Origin: Planctomycetota bacterium
GTDB lineage: Bacteria > Planctomycetota > Phycisphaerae > SM23-33
NCBI GenBank assembly: GCA_029553505.1
Contig: JAKPKY010000113.1
Coordinates: 1-64,000, forward strand
Direction of reading: 5' to 3'
Length of the DNA stretch: 64,000 nt
The position numbers and the translations under genes were made by a program. How positions within the stretch are numbered: position 1 is the first letter of the stretch; each line of letters begins with the position of its first letter. Of the stretch, positions 17,913-26,523 are shown piece by piece. Under the pieces are notes generated by a model that saw nothing but the letters and a program-made list of their open reading frames with translations, made no database searches and was not told the DNA's origin.

Positions 17913-20069
17913 TCAGCTTTTCATGAACCGGAACGGTCCCTTGGGTTTCTTGGGGCGGTTGTCGCGCGGGGCGCGTCCGGGCAGGGCGATGGTGGTTTCG
18001 CGGCTGGCGGCTTCGGCCTCGCGGGCCTCGATGTGCCGGCGGATGACGTACTGCTCCAGCACGCCGCCGAACGTCGAGGTCATGATGTAGAGGTTCAGCC
18101 CCGACGGCATGTCGTAGAAGATCACCAGCATCATGATGGGCATCATGATGCGCATCATCTTCTGCTGGCGGGCCTGGTCTTCGGTGGCGGCCGGCGCCTG
18201 CCCCGCCATCTGCGGGTTGAGCTTGCTCTGGAGGTACATCGAGATCGCCACGAGGATCGGCAACAGGTGCAGGCTGCTTCCGATCAGCGGCAGCGGGCGG
18301 CCCCAGGAGAACACCTGGTCCGGCGCCGCCAGGTCCGTCAGCCAGAACGGAAGGAACGCCGCGTGGCGCAGCCCCACCGACGCCCGCAGCGCCGTCCACA
18401 GCGCGATCCAGATCGGCATCTGGAGGAACATCGGAAGGCACCCCAGCAGCGGCGTGGCGCCCTGCTCCTTGTAGAACTTCATCATCTCGCGGTTGAGGGT
18501 GTCCTTGTCGTCGGCGTACTTCTCCTTGAGTTTCTGCATCGCCGGCTGGAGCTTCTGCATCTTGCTCATCGACACCTGCCCGCGCTTGGTGAGCGGGTGC
18601 AGCACCACGCGGACCAGCAGCACGAGGATGATGATCGCCACGCCGTAATTGCCCAGGGCGACCTTGGCGAAGACCTGGAGCAGCCACATCAGGCCCAGCA
18701 CCAGCCAGTCGGCGGCGCAGAAGCACGAGCCGACGTTGATGGTGCTGACGTAGTTGAGCCTGCGGTAGTCCTCGCGGAAATAGGGGAAGGCGTCGTTGAC
18801 GAAGACGTCGCGGTCCTTGGGCCCGGCGAAGACGTCGAAGTCGATCCGCGCGCTCTGCCCGGCCTTTAGCGCCATCGCGGGCATCGTCGCCATCGGAAGG
18901 AAGATCGACGACGTGGGCGACTCGCGCGCCGCCGCCGCCTGGAACCACACCGCCGGCGCGGGCGTTTCGCCCTCGGCCGGGGGCGCCAGGTGCATCATCG
19001 CGCCGAAGAACTGGTTCGTCTCGCCCAGCCAGACCACCGGCTCGGCGTCGTCGCTGCCGCCGAGTTTGCGGGGCTCGCCGAGCTTCCACTTGTCCAGTTC
19101 GGCGCGGGCCTTGAGCATCACCTGCACCGACTTGTCCGACGACCGGACGTACCCGTAGGCGAGGTGGCGCATGTCTTCCTTGATGTTCTCGCGCGGCACG
19201 CCCGCGGCGCCGTACTGCACCAGTTCGACGGAGACCGGCGCGGACGAATGGTTCTCCACCTCGAGGGACAGGCGCACCGTGTAGTCGTTTCGCCGGACGG
19301 TGTAGGTCTTGCGAACGGTCAAAAAGCGGAACGGCGCGGCCGCCACCAGCGAGGCCCCGGCCGGCACGTCGCGATAGAGCGACCAGTACAGCGTCACCGA
19401 CTGCTCGTTTTCCGCGGCCTTGCGCTCGCCCAGGCACCAGTCCTTCCGCGACAGGTCGCCCTCCCAGAGCGTCTTTCCGGAAGAATCCCGGACGACGAGG
19501 CGCTGGCTGGCCATCGGAAGGTAGTCCCGCCCCTCGTGGCGGACGGGATTCAGCAGGCTGTAGTTCCCGAGGTACTTATCCGGCTGCTCGCGCCGGGCCC
19601 GCGCGTATTCCTCGGTTTTGTGGGCGAGGCGCTTGTCATCGACCGTTTCGAAGAAGTTCGCCAGCTTGAGGGTGTCCACGGCCGCGCCGCGGGTGGAAAC
19701 GTCCAACTGGAAGAGGAAGTCCTTTTTCCCCTCGCTCGCCAGTTCCAACCCGCCGATCGCGTACCACTCGGTACGGCGCTGGACTTCCTCCAGCCAGGGA
19801 GCGACCCCGGACGCGGCTTCCGCCGGGGCGGACGCGGGCGACGGCGCCGGTTCTTCCGCGGACGTCACGGAGGGAGAAGCGGCGGCGGGTGCGGCCGGGG
19901 CAGAGGCGGGCGCCGTGGCCGGCTGCGTCTCGACCGGCGCGGATGCCGGCGCGGACGCCGGCTGGGTCTCCGCCACCCCCTGCGCGCGATCCTTCTGCGC
20001 CTGCCACCACACCACCAGCAGCACGGCTGCGAATGCCAGCACCACCACGGACAGTCTGCGAACGTTCAC
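17913..20069 (-). CDS. yidC: Membrane protein insertase YidC
   Basis: Long periplasmic domain, KLQPAMQKLKEKYADDKDTLNREMMKFYKEQGATPLLGCLPMFLQMPIWIALW. Confidence 0.95.
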   Translation of the reverse strand: MNVRRLSVVVLAFAAVLLVVWWQAQKDRAQGVAETQPASAPASAPVETQPATAPASAPAAPAAASPSVTSAEEPAPSPASAPAEAASGVAPWLEEVQRRTEWYAIGGLELASEGKKDFLFQLDVSTRGAAVDTLKLANFFETVDDKRLAHKTEEYARARREQPDKYLGNYSLLNPVRHEGRDYLPMASQRLVVRDSSGKTLWEGDLSRKDWCLGERKAAENEQSVTLYWSLYRDVPAGASLVAAAPFRFLTVRKTYTVRRNDYTVRLSLEVENHSSAPVSVELVQYGAAGVPRENIKEDMRHLAYGYVRSSDKSVQVMLKARAELDKWKLGEPRKLGGSDDAEPVVWLGETNQFFGAMMHLAPPAEGETPAPAVWFQAAAARESPTSSIFLPMATMPAMALKAGQSARIDFDVFAGPKDRDVFVNDAFPYFREDYRRLNYVSTINVGSCFCAADWLVLGLMWLLQVFAKVALGNYGVAIIILVLLVRVVLHPLTKRGQVSMSKMQKLQPAMQKLKEKYADDKDTLNREMMKFYKEQGATPLLGCLPMFLQMPIWIALWTALRASVGLRHAAFLPFWLTDLAAPDQVFSWGRPLPLIGSSLHLLPILVAISMYLQSKLNPQMAGQAPAATEDQARQQKMMRIMMPIMMLVIFYDMPSGLNLYIMTSTFGGVLEQYVIRRHIEAREAEAASRETTIALPGRAPRDNRPKKPKGPFRFMKS

Positions 20070-20079
20070 TCGCGGCTCC

Positions 20080-20853
20080 TCATCGACCTTCCAGCAGGCG
20101 CGTCCCGAGGTAGTCGTCCAACTCGGGCGTCGCCTTGACCTTTTCGACCACCGGTTCGATGGGGTACGCCACCCGCACGAACCGAACCAGTCCGGGCTCG
20201 ACCAGCACGTAGCTGGCGCGCGGGTCGTGGTCCCGCGGCTGGCCCACCGACCCGACGTTGATCAGCGCCTTGCGCCCCGGGTCCACCTCGTAGACGCCGT
20301 CCAGCTCGTCGGGGCTGTAGAAATCCGGCGTCTCCAGGAACACGCCCGGCACGTGCGTGTGCCCGACGAAGCACAGGTGGCTGAACCGGTCGAACAGTCC
20401 CTGCACCTTTCCGGGGGCGTTGTAGATGTCGTCAGGGAAGATGTATTCGTTGACGGGCCGGCGCGGGCTTCCGTGCACGAACGCCAGCGTGCCGAGGTTC
20501 AGGTGTTCGGCGTCGAGGGTGTGCTTGACCTGGAGGCTTCCGAAGAACTCCCATCGGGCCTTCCGGCGATCGGCGTCGGGTTCGCTTTCGAGCCGCTGGC
20601 GGGTCCAGTAGCAGGCGGCTTCCGCCCCGACGTTGAACTTCACCGGTTCGTACAGCACCGCGTAGTCGTGGTTGCCCATCAGCGTGACGGCCACCCGCGA
20701 AATCACCAGGTCCAGGCACTCGCCGGGCTCCGGGCCGTAGCCCACCACGTCGCCCAGGCAGACGATCTGCTCGACGTTGCGCGCGGCGATGTCGTCCATG
20801 ACGGCCGTCAGGGCCTCGACGTTCGCGTGGATGTCGCTGATGATCGCTATCAT
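20080..20853 (-). CDS. Metallophosphoesterase (YfcE/MJ0936-like)
   Basis: MIAIISDIHANVEAL, CLGDVVGYGPEP, MGNHD, FVGHTHVPGVF, INVGSVGQPRDHDPRASYVL. Confidence 0.9.
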   Translation of the reverse strand: MIAIISDIHANVEALTAVMDDIAARNVEQIVCLGDVVGYGPEPGECLDLVISRVAVTLMGNHDYAVLYEPVKFNVGAEAACYWTRQRLESEPDADRRKARWEFFGSLQVKHTLDAEHLNLGTLAFVHGSPRRPVNEYIFPDDIYNAPGKVQGLFDRFSHLCFVGHTHVPGVFLETPDFYSPDELDGVYEVDPGRKALINVGSVGQPRDHDPRASYVLVEPGLVRFVRVAYPIEPVVEKVKATPELDDYLGTRLLEGR

Positions 20854-20951
20854 GTCCGGTTCGTCTTCCCGCGTCGGCGGATCGTCCGGACGGGGCGCAC
20901 GGATCGAGCGCATCCGTCCCGGGCGACTCCCGTCGCCGATCCGAAGCGGCT

Positions 20952-20981
20952 ATGCTATCGGCCCCGCCCGCCGCCTGTCAA
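20952..20981 (-). promoter_or_regulatory. Predicted promoter TTGACA-18-TAGCAT
   Basis: Perfect -35, 4/6 -10 upstream of the metallophosphoesterase gene. Confidence 0.4.
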
Positions 20982-21047
20982 ACCCGATTGCGCGAAGGCC
21001 CTTGGCGTGCGGGCTCGCCGGCCCTACAATACCGCCCCGAGACGGAC

Positions 21048-21749
21048 ATGAAACCGCCGGTATCCATCGCGATTGAAACCTCCTGCCGCGTCGGCGGGGT
21101 GGCGCTGGGGCGCGGGGACGAGTTGCTCGCCGTCGTCCCGTTCGACGCTTCCGCCCGCCACGCCGTGCAACTGGTCGCGCGCCTCGACGTGATGCTGCGC
21201 GACGCGGACCTGCGCGCGGAGGATCTCGACGAAGTCTACGTCTCGGCCGGGCCGGGAAGCTTCACCGGCCTGCGCGTCGGCGTGACCGTCGCCCGCACGC
21301 TCGCCCAGGCGTCGCCCCGCCTGCGGTGCGTGGCGGTTCCGACGGCGCAGGCCGTCGCCGAAAACGCCCGCGATTTTCCCTGGCAGCATCTGGGCGTCGT
21401 GTTCGACTCCAAGGACGACCTGATCTACGCCGTGCAGTTCGCCCGCCGCGACGGGCGGATCGTGCCCGCGGCCGAGCCCGCCGTCTGCACCGTCGCCGAA
21501 TTCCTCGCCGCCGCCCCGCGACCCCTGACGCTCACGGGCGAAGGCCTGGGCTACCACGACCTCCGCGCCGAGGGCGTGACGCTGCTGGACGAGTCGCTCC
21601 GCCTGCCCACGCCTGAGGGCGTGTGGCGCGTCGGACGCCGGCTGGCCGACGAAGGGCAGTTCACCGAGTACCATCACCTCCTGCCCCTCTACACGCGCCA
21701 CCCCGAGGCCGTGCGCCTCTGGGAGCAGCGACACGGGCCGGACGCCTGA
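21048..21749 (+). CDS. tsaB: tRNA threonylcarbamoyladenosine biosynthesis protein TsaB
   Basis: IAIETSCRVGGVALG, YVSAGPGSFTGLRVGVTVARTLAQ. Confidence 0.92.
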   Translation: MKPPVSIAIETSCRVGGVALGRGDELLAVVPFDASARHAVQLVARLDVMLRDADLRAEDLDEVYVSAGPGSFTGLRVGVTVARTLAQASPRLRCVAVPTAQAVAENARDFPWQHLGVVFDSKDDLIYAVQFARRDGRIVPAAEPAVCTVAEFLAAAPRPLTLTGEGLGYHDLRAEGVTLLDESLRLPTPEGVWRVGRRLADEGQFTEYHHLLPLYTRHPEAVRLWEQRHGPDA

Positions 21750-21839
21750 GAGCCTGTCCCAGCACGAAGGGCAACGCTGGACAACCCCGCCCCCCGCCGG
21801 ATACCATGAATCGGGCGATACAACGGAAAGGGACTCCCC

Positions 21840-22295
21840 ATGCAGGTTCAGACCCAGTTCTCGATTTACCTGATCAACAAACCGGGCGTTCTGGCGGCCG
21901 TCACCGCCGCGCTGGCCAAGGCGCACGTCAACATCATGGCCCTGGCGCTGATGGACAGCGGCGAGCACGGAACGCTGCGGATTGTCTGCGACGACCCCGA
22001 GAAGACCCGCAAGGTCCTCGGAAAGACGCACGACCGCTGGACGGAGACCGAGGTGCTCACGATGGAGATGGACAACGAGCCGGGCGCGTTCTCCGCGGTG
22101 GCGCAGGAGCTGGCCGACAACCACGTGAACATCACGTACGCCTACATCACCGGCGGGGCGCGCGGCGGAAAGAGCACGACGGTCTTCAAGATCGCCGACG
22201 TCAAGAAGGCCCAGAAGGTCCTCCAGGGGATGGAGAAGCGCCGACAGAAATCCGAGGGGAACGTCCGCGCCGCGCCCGACCGCCGACCGGGATGA
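21840..22295 (+). CDS. ACT domain-containing protein
   Basis: Two ACT-like segments: INKPGVLAAVTAALAKAHVNIMALAL and NEPGAFSAVAQELADNHVNITYAYI. Confidence 0.88.
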   Translation: MQVQTQFSIYLINKPGVLAAVTAALAKAHVNIMALALMDSGEHGTLRIVCDDPEKTRKVLGKTHDRWTETEVLTMEMDNEPGAFSAVAQELADNHVNITYAYITGGARGGKSTTVFKIADVKKAQKVLQGMEKRRQKSEGNVRAAPDRRPG

Positions 22296-22298
22296 GAC

Positions 22299-23108
22299 TC
22301 AGCGGCAGGGCTTGGCCGTCAGCAGGAACTTCCCGGGCGGCGCCGCCGTCACGGCGTACCCGATGGCGTCCTGGAGGCGGCGCTGGGCCGATCCGCTCGT
22401 GTGCGGAAGCAGCGCCGTCGTCAACGTCGCGCCCGTCGCGCCGTATCGCCGCTCGTACTCGGCCACCAGCGCCGGCGCGAACCGCGCCAGCACCGGCGGA
22501 ACCCGCACCTGCCGGCTCTGCACGTCGATGACGAACCGCTCCTCGTCGTCCAGGAACTCCTCGACTCGCTGGCGGATCGCCCGGCGGATTCCCTCCGGCT
22601 GGAACGGCTCGCGGGGCATGCGGGCGCGGGTCGCGCGGAGCCCCGGCGACGCGACGAGCGTTTGCCAGCCGTCGGCGGCCAGCAGGTCGTCGATCTTCGC
22701 CAGGGTCATCGTGCGGCCGTCGATGACGAACTCGCGATGCTCCATCCGCTCGCGGTGGAGCGTCTTCGGACAGTCGCACGCCAGCGCGATCTTCAGCGCC
22801 CAGGCGGCGCGGGCGTTGTACCAGTAGGCCACCACGTGCTCGGGCGTCGGGAAAAGGGTGGGCGTGCTCCGCGGGCCGGTGACGACCCACCGCCGCAGCT
22901 GGGCGTCCAGTCGGTCGGCGTGGGCCCGAAGCTCGGCGATCTCCACGCGCCCGGACTCGCCGACGGCGGCGTCCAGCACGGCCCCCAGGTCGCGGACGTC
23001 CAGCGACGGGCGGACGCCCTCGGCGTCCAGGACGATCGGCGCCGGAGGGGCGCAGCCGGCGCACAGCGCCGCGAAAACAAGTACAGCCTTGAAACCGGAC
23101 GCTCTCAT
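22299..23108 (-). CDS. DUF547 domain-containing lipoprotein-like protein
   Basis: AYWYNARAAWALKIAL and FVIDVQSRQVRVPPVLARF; LCAGCA lipobox-like N-terminus. Confidence 0.7.
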   Translation of the reverse strand: MRASGFKAVLVFAALCAGCAPPAPIVLDAEGVRPSLDVRDLGAVLDAAVGESGRVEIAELRAHADRLDAQLRRWVVTGPRSTPTLFPTPEHVVAYWYNARAAWALKIALACDCPKTLHRERMEHREFVIDGRTMTLAKIDDLLAADGWQTLVASPGLRATRARMPREPFQPEGIRRAIRQRVEEFLDDEERFVIDVQSRQVRVPPVLARFAPALVAEYERRYGATGATLTTALLPHTSGSAQRRLQDAIGYAVTAAPPGKFLLTAKPCR

Positions 23109-23167
23109 GGGAATGATTGTAGGCTCCGCCCGCCGCGGGGCAAGACTTCAAGAGGAATCGCCGTCGC

Positions 23168-24790
23168 ATGGGATCGCCGAAACGCAAATGGGTCCGTCGG
23201 ATCGTCAAGACATTCGCGGCGCTGGCGCTGCTGGTCACGATCGTCGCGCTGCTGGCCAAGCCGTGGATCATCCCGGCCGTCCTCCGCTGGCAGGCGAGCA
23301 GCGCGCTGGCGGATTACTGGGACGGCCGGCTGGAAATCGGCGAGGTCGACTTCCGCTGGTCCGAACCCATCGAGCTGCGCAATATCCGCCTGTCCGACGC
23401 GCGCGGGCGGATGTGGGCCAGCGTCGGCTCGGTCCGCGTGACGCTGCGGAACTGGCCGAGCACGCGCCCCGTCCTGACGGACGTCGAGGTTTCCTCGGTG
23501 AACCTGACGGCGTACTTCGACGCGGGGCGGCTGGCCGCCCCCCTGCTCACCCCCCCGCCGCGCGAGCCGATCGACTGGAAGAAGTACGTGGACCTGCAAA
23601 CGCTGACGGTGCGGGACATTTCGTTCTCTGCCGTGGACGACAGCGGCGCGTCGTACCGCTGGGACGGCGTGCAGTTCGCCAGCCGGCGCGAGGGCGCCGT
23701 CCACCGCGCGACGCTGCGGCGCTCCGTCGGGCAGGACGAGAACCTGGCGATGACGGTCCTGGTCGGCAATGACGACCTGCGGGCGCAGGGCGAACTGGAC
23801 ATCGAGCACCGCCTCAGCGCCGCGCAGACCTCGACGATGCTCGCGGCGTTCGACGTGCCCGGCGTGCGGGAGATACGCGGCCGGCTGGTCGCGCGCCTGA
23901 AGTTCGACGGCCCGCTGGACGACCCGGCCCGCATCCGCCCCAAGGGGACGATCCACCTGGCCGACGTGGGCGTGTTCGGCCCGCACGGGCAGATCGCCCG
24001 CGACGGGCGCGCCGCCTGCCTCGTGCAGGGGCGATCCGCCGAGCTGCTGCAACTGGCGGCGACCGTCTGCGACGGCACGCTGGACGCCTCGGCCGCGTTC
24101 GACTTCGACGAGTCCTTCTCCTGCCGCGGACAGGTCCAGGGCGAGGGAATCGACCTGCTCCTGCTGACGCGCGCGCTGGCCGGCGAGGCGTCCGCCAGCA
24201 AGGGAAAACTCACCTTCCGATACGCCTTCAAGCACGACGGCGCGGCGCCGGACGGCGTCCTGGGGCGCGGGTCCGTCTTCGTCGACGACGTCGAGGTGGT
24301 CCGGATCCCCGTCATCACCGAGCTGTTCCGCTCGCAGAAATTCGACCTGCTCCGCTCGGACATCAACGTCGAGTTCGTCCACGAGGATTCCGCCGTCATG
24401 CTGGGCAGCCCCGCCCAGCTGGCCAACCGCCTCTCGGCGTTCCAGGCCGAACCCGGCGGAACGTTCGACTTCCGCCAGAAAACCGTGGACATGCACGTCT
24501 ACGTCGTGCCGCTCAAGCAGATCCAGCCGCTGATGCACCTGCCGATCATCGGGCTGTTCACCAACGTGGCCCAGAGGCTCACGCGCCTGCACGTGCGCGG
24601 GCACTGGTCCGACCCGTCCGACAAGCTGGTGACCAAGGAGCCGCTGGGCGACATCCAGCAGGCGACGGTGGACTTCTTCACCGGCGCGGCCCGGACCGGC
24701 GGCGACCTGGGCACGGGCGTGCTGCGCGGCGTGGGCGACCTGCTCAAGCTGCTCAACGGAAGCCGAAAGCAACCCGCGCCCGCGCAGTGA
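23168..24790 (+). CDS. AsmA-like membrane-anchored protein
   Basis: N-terminal TM anchor, AsmA-like repeats, C-terminal LIGLFTNVAQRLTRLHVRGHWSDPSDKLV. Confidence 0.65.
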   Translation: MGSPKRKWVRRIVKTFAALALLVTIVALLAKPWIIPAVLRWQASSALADYWDGRLEIGEVDFRWSEPIELRNIRLSDARGRMWASVGSVRVTLRNWPSTRPVLTDVEVSSVNLTAYFDAGRLAAPLLTPPPREPIDWKKYVDLQTLTVRDISFSAVDDSGASYRWDGVQFASRREGAVHRATLRRSVGQDENLAMTVLVGNDDLRAQGELDIEHRLSAAQTSTMLAAFDVPGVREIRGRLVARLKFDGPLDDPARIRPKGTIHLADVGVFGPHGQIARDGRAACLVQGRSAELLQLAATVCDGTLDASAAFDFDESFSCRGQVQGEGIDLLLLTRALAGEASASKGKLTFRYAFKHDGAAPDGVLGRGSVFVDDVEVVRIPVITELFRSQKFDLLRSDINVEFVHEDSAVMLGSPAQLANRLSAFQAEPGGTFDFRQKTVDMHVYVVPLKQIQPLMHLPIIGLFTNVAQRLTRLHVRGHWSDPSDKLVTKEPLGDIQQATVDFFTGAARTGGDLGTGVLRGVGDLLKLLNGSRKQPAPAQ

Positions 24791-24804
24791 AAAGCCCCCG
24801 CGGG

Positions 24805-24938
24805 GAAATTCGAAGCACGAATCTCGAAATCCGAAACAAATCCAAAACAGCAAATCCGAAACAAAAAGCGGCGGTTTCGATTCCGCGTTTGTCGTTTGGA
24901 GGATTCGTGCTTGTTTCGGATTTCGTGCTTCGAATTTC
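24805..24938. repeat. Inverted-repeat element of GAAATCCGAAAC family
   Basis: Arms 24805-24837 and 24913-24938 match 26/26 except one 7-nt insertion (TCTCGAA). Confidence 0.85.
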
Positions 24939-24956
24939 GGATTTGGGGGGCGCATA

Positions 24957-24992
24957 GGCAGGCGCATAGGGTCAGGCAGGCGCATAGGGTCA
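24957..24992. repeat. Perfect 2x18-nt tandem repeat GGCAGGCGCATAGGGTCA
   Basis: Direct inspection. Confidence 0.9.
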
Positions 24993-25023
24993 GGAACCTT
25001 TTCCCGCTTTCCCCCATCCGCCG

Positions 25024-25515
25024 TCACAAGGACAGGACGTAATGGATCTGCCGGGCGACCTCGCGGAAACCGACGGCGGGGTACAGGTGCTGGCCGACCT
25101 CGTTGCAGGCCAGCGTTTCGATCTTCGCCTGCCGCAGGCCCTGCCGACGGAAGTAGTCCAGGGCCGCCAGCAGGAGCTTCCGCCCCACTCCCTTGCCCTG
25201 GGCCCCGCGGGCGACGGCCAGGTTGGGTATCAGACCGCGCTTGGCCGCAACGTGGATGGCCGTGGTGATGTATCCCGCCGCCTCGCCGCCGATCTCGGCC
25301 AGGAAGCAGCCTGCGGGGTTGGCGGCGAACTCCTTGCGGACCGCGTCCGCCTTGATCTCCTGCCACGAGACGCCCGCCCGGCCCAGCATCTGCTCGATCA
25401 TCGCGTCCAGGGAAACCGGGCCGAAAACCTCCGCGGTAATCGCCACCGCCCGCTCCGCGTCGCCGGGGCGGCTGGCGCGGATCGCCACCTCACTACCGCC
25501 ATCCTGCCTGACCAT
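25024..25515 (-). CDS. GNAT family N-acetyltransferase
   Basis: IRASRPGDAERAVAI, LAVARGAQGKGVGRKLLLAALDYFRRQGLRQAKIETLACNEVGQHLYPAVGF. Confidence 0.88.
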   Translation of the reverse strand: MVRQDGGSEVAIRASRPGDAERAVAITAEVFGPVSLDAMIEQMLGRAGVSWQEIKADAVRKEFAANPAGCFLAEIGGEAAGYITTAIHVAAKRGLIPNLAVARGAQGKGVGRKLLLAALDYFRRQGLRQAKIETLACNEVGQHLYPAVGFREVARQIHYVLSL

Positions 25516-25673
25516 GCGCTGCTCCCTTCCCAGAGAAATCCTGATGCTCTATCGAAAAGATCGGAAAGCAGGGTGGCACGACTTGCTTGTAAGCCGTGTT
25601 CCGGGCGAATCCATCAACACGCCCGTACGGACTCGCCACCCACGCGTTCCACACAGACAGTTCCCGGCAGCGT

Positions 25674-26123
25674 TCAATCCGGCGCTGGTTTCTTCTCTTC
25701 CAGTTTCAGCCGGATCAACGCCGAGTATCTTTCGGCATGGGCGTTTGCCGCCGAGTAGCCTTCGACGCGCAGGACAGGACGGTCGGTTCCGTTGCCGCCG
25801 AAATGGATATCCATTTTCGAAAGAAACTGGAAATGAATATCGTGAACGCTACTTCCGTATTCGGGGCGGCGGCCTATGGCGGCGGGACCGGGCACGGCAT
25901 AATCCCCGGATGATTCCTCCAGGTATTTCTCCCGGTACAGTTCCTGCATGTCCTGCGGCATTCGCCCCTTGTCCTCCACAAAGAGCAGTAATAGTGCGCC
26001 GAATGCGGCCGCCTCCACTTCCACCTTCCTGTGAGTGCAGATATGACTCCAATATCTCCACGCAAATACAAGGAACGCGAACACGATGATACAGACCCCA
26101 ATCAATATCCTGCGTGCGGTCAT
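25674..26123 (-). CDS. Hypothetical single-TM protein
   Basis: MTARRILIGVCIIVFAFLVFAWRYW anchor; AGGGG Shine-Dalgarno upstream; AT-richer than neighbours. Confidence 0.5.
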   Translation of the reverse strand: MTARRILIGVCIIVFAFLVFAWRYWSHICTHRKVEVEAAAFGALLLLFVEDKGRMPQDMQELYREKYLEESSGDYAVPGPAAIGRRPEYGSSVHDIHFQFLSKMDIHFGGNGTDRPVLRVEGYSAANAHAERYSALIRLKLEEKKPAPD

Positions 26124-26274
26124 GATCGTTGCCCCTTCTTCCCGGAAGATCGACGCGAAGGCCATTGAATTCCTGGAAGCGTCGTCCAGATTGTATCCTT
26201 TTCTCCCGTCCACCGGCATGTTACCAACTCGTTCGAGATGTGATTTCTCTCTCAATCCTTTTTCTTCTCTTTAA

Positions 26275-26294
26275 GGCCCGAAGGGCCGACCGGA
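26275..26294. repeat. Dispersed 20-mer GGCCCGAAGGGCCGACCGGA
   Basis: Identical copy at 36726-36745; internal hairpin GGCCC-GAA-GGGCC. Confidence 0.85.
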
Positions 26295-26302
26295 CGGTAG
26301 CC

Positions 26303-26371
26303 GTAGGGTGGGCAGCTTCGCTGCCCACGGAATCCCGGCATTGTCCGTGGGCAACAAGTTGCCCACCCTAC
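26303..26371. repeat. MITE-like palindromic element with 11-bp perfect terminal inverted repeats
   Basis: GTAGGGTGGGC...GCCCACCCTAC; internal GGGCAGC/GCTGCCC and TGCCCACGG/CCGTGGGCA. Confidence 0.85.
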
Positions 26372-26437
26372 CGCTGATTTGTGTTCGCGATGTTCGCGGC
26401 TATAAAAGGACGAAAACAGCGTAACGAAAAACCGCAG

Positions 26438-26506
26438 GAACCCCCGCTTGACAGCGGGGGCTTGTAAAAAACACCCTCAAGCAAACAACGCTTGAGGGTG
26501 GCACCC
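26438..26506. repeat. CCCGCTTGACAGCGGGGG unit plus single-module copy of the CCTCAAGC hairpin element
   Basis: First unit recurs at 31504; second (26471-26506) matches modules at 2442 and 38588. Confidence 0.8.
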
Positions 26507-26523
26507 GTTTTGTTTCGGATTTG

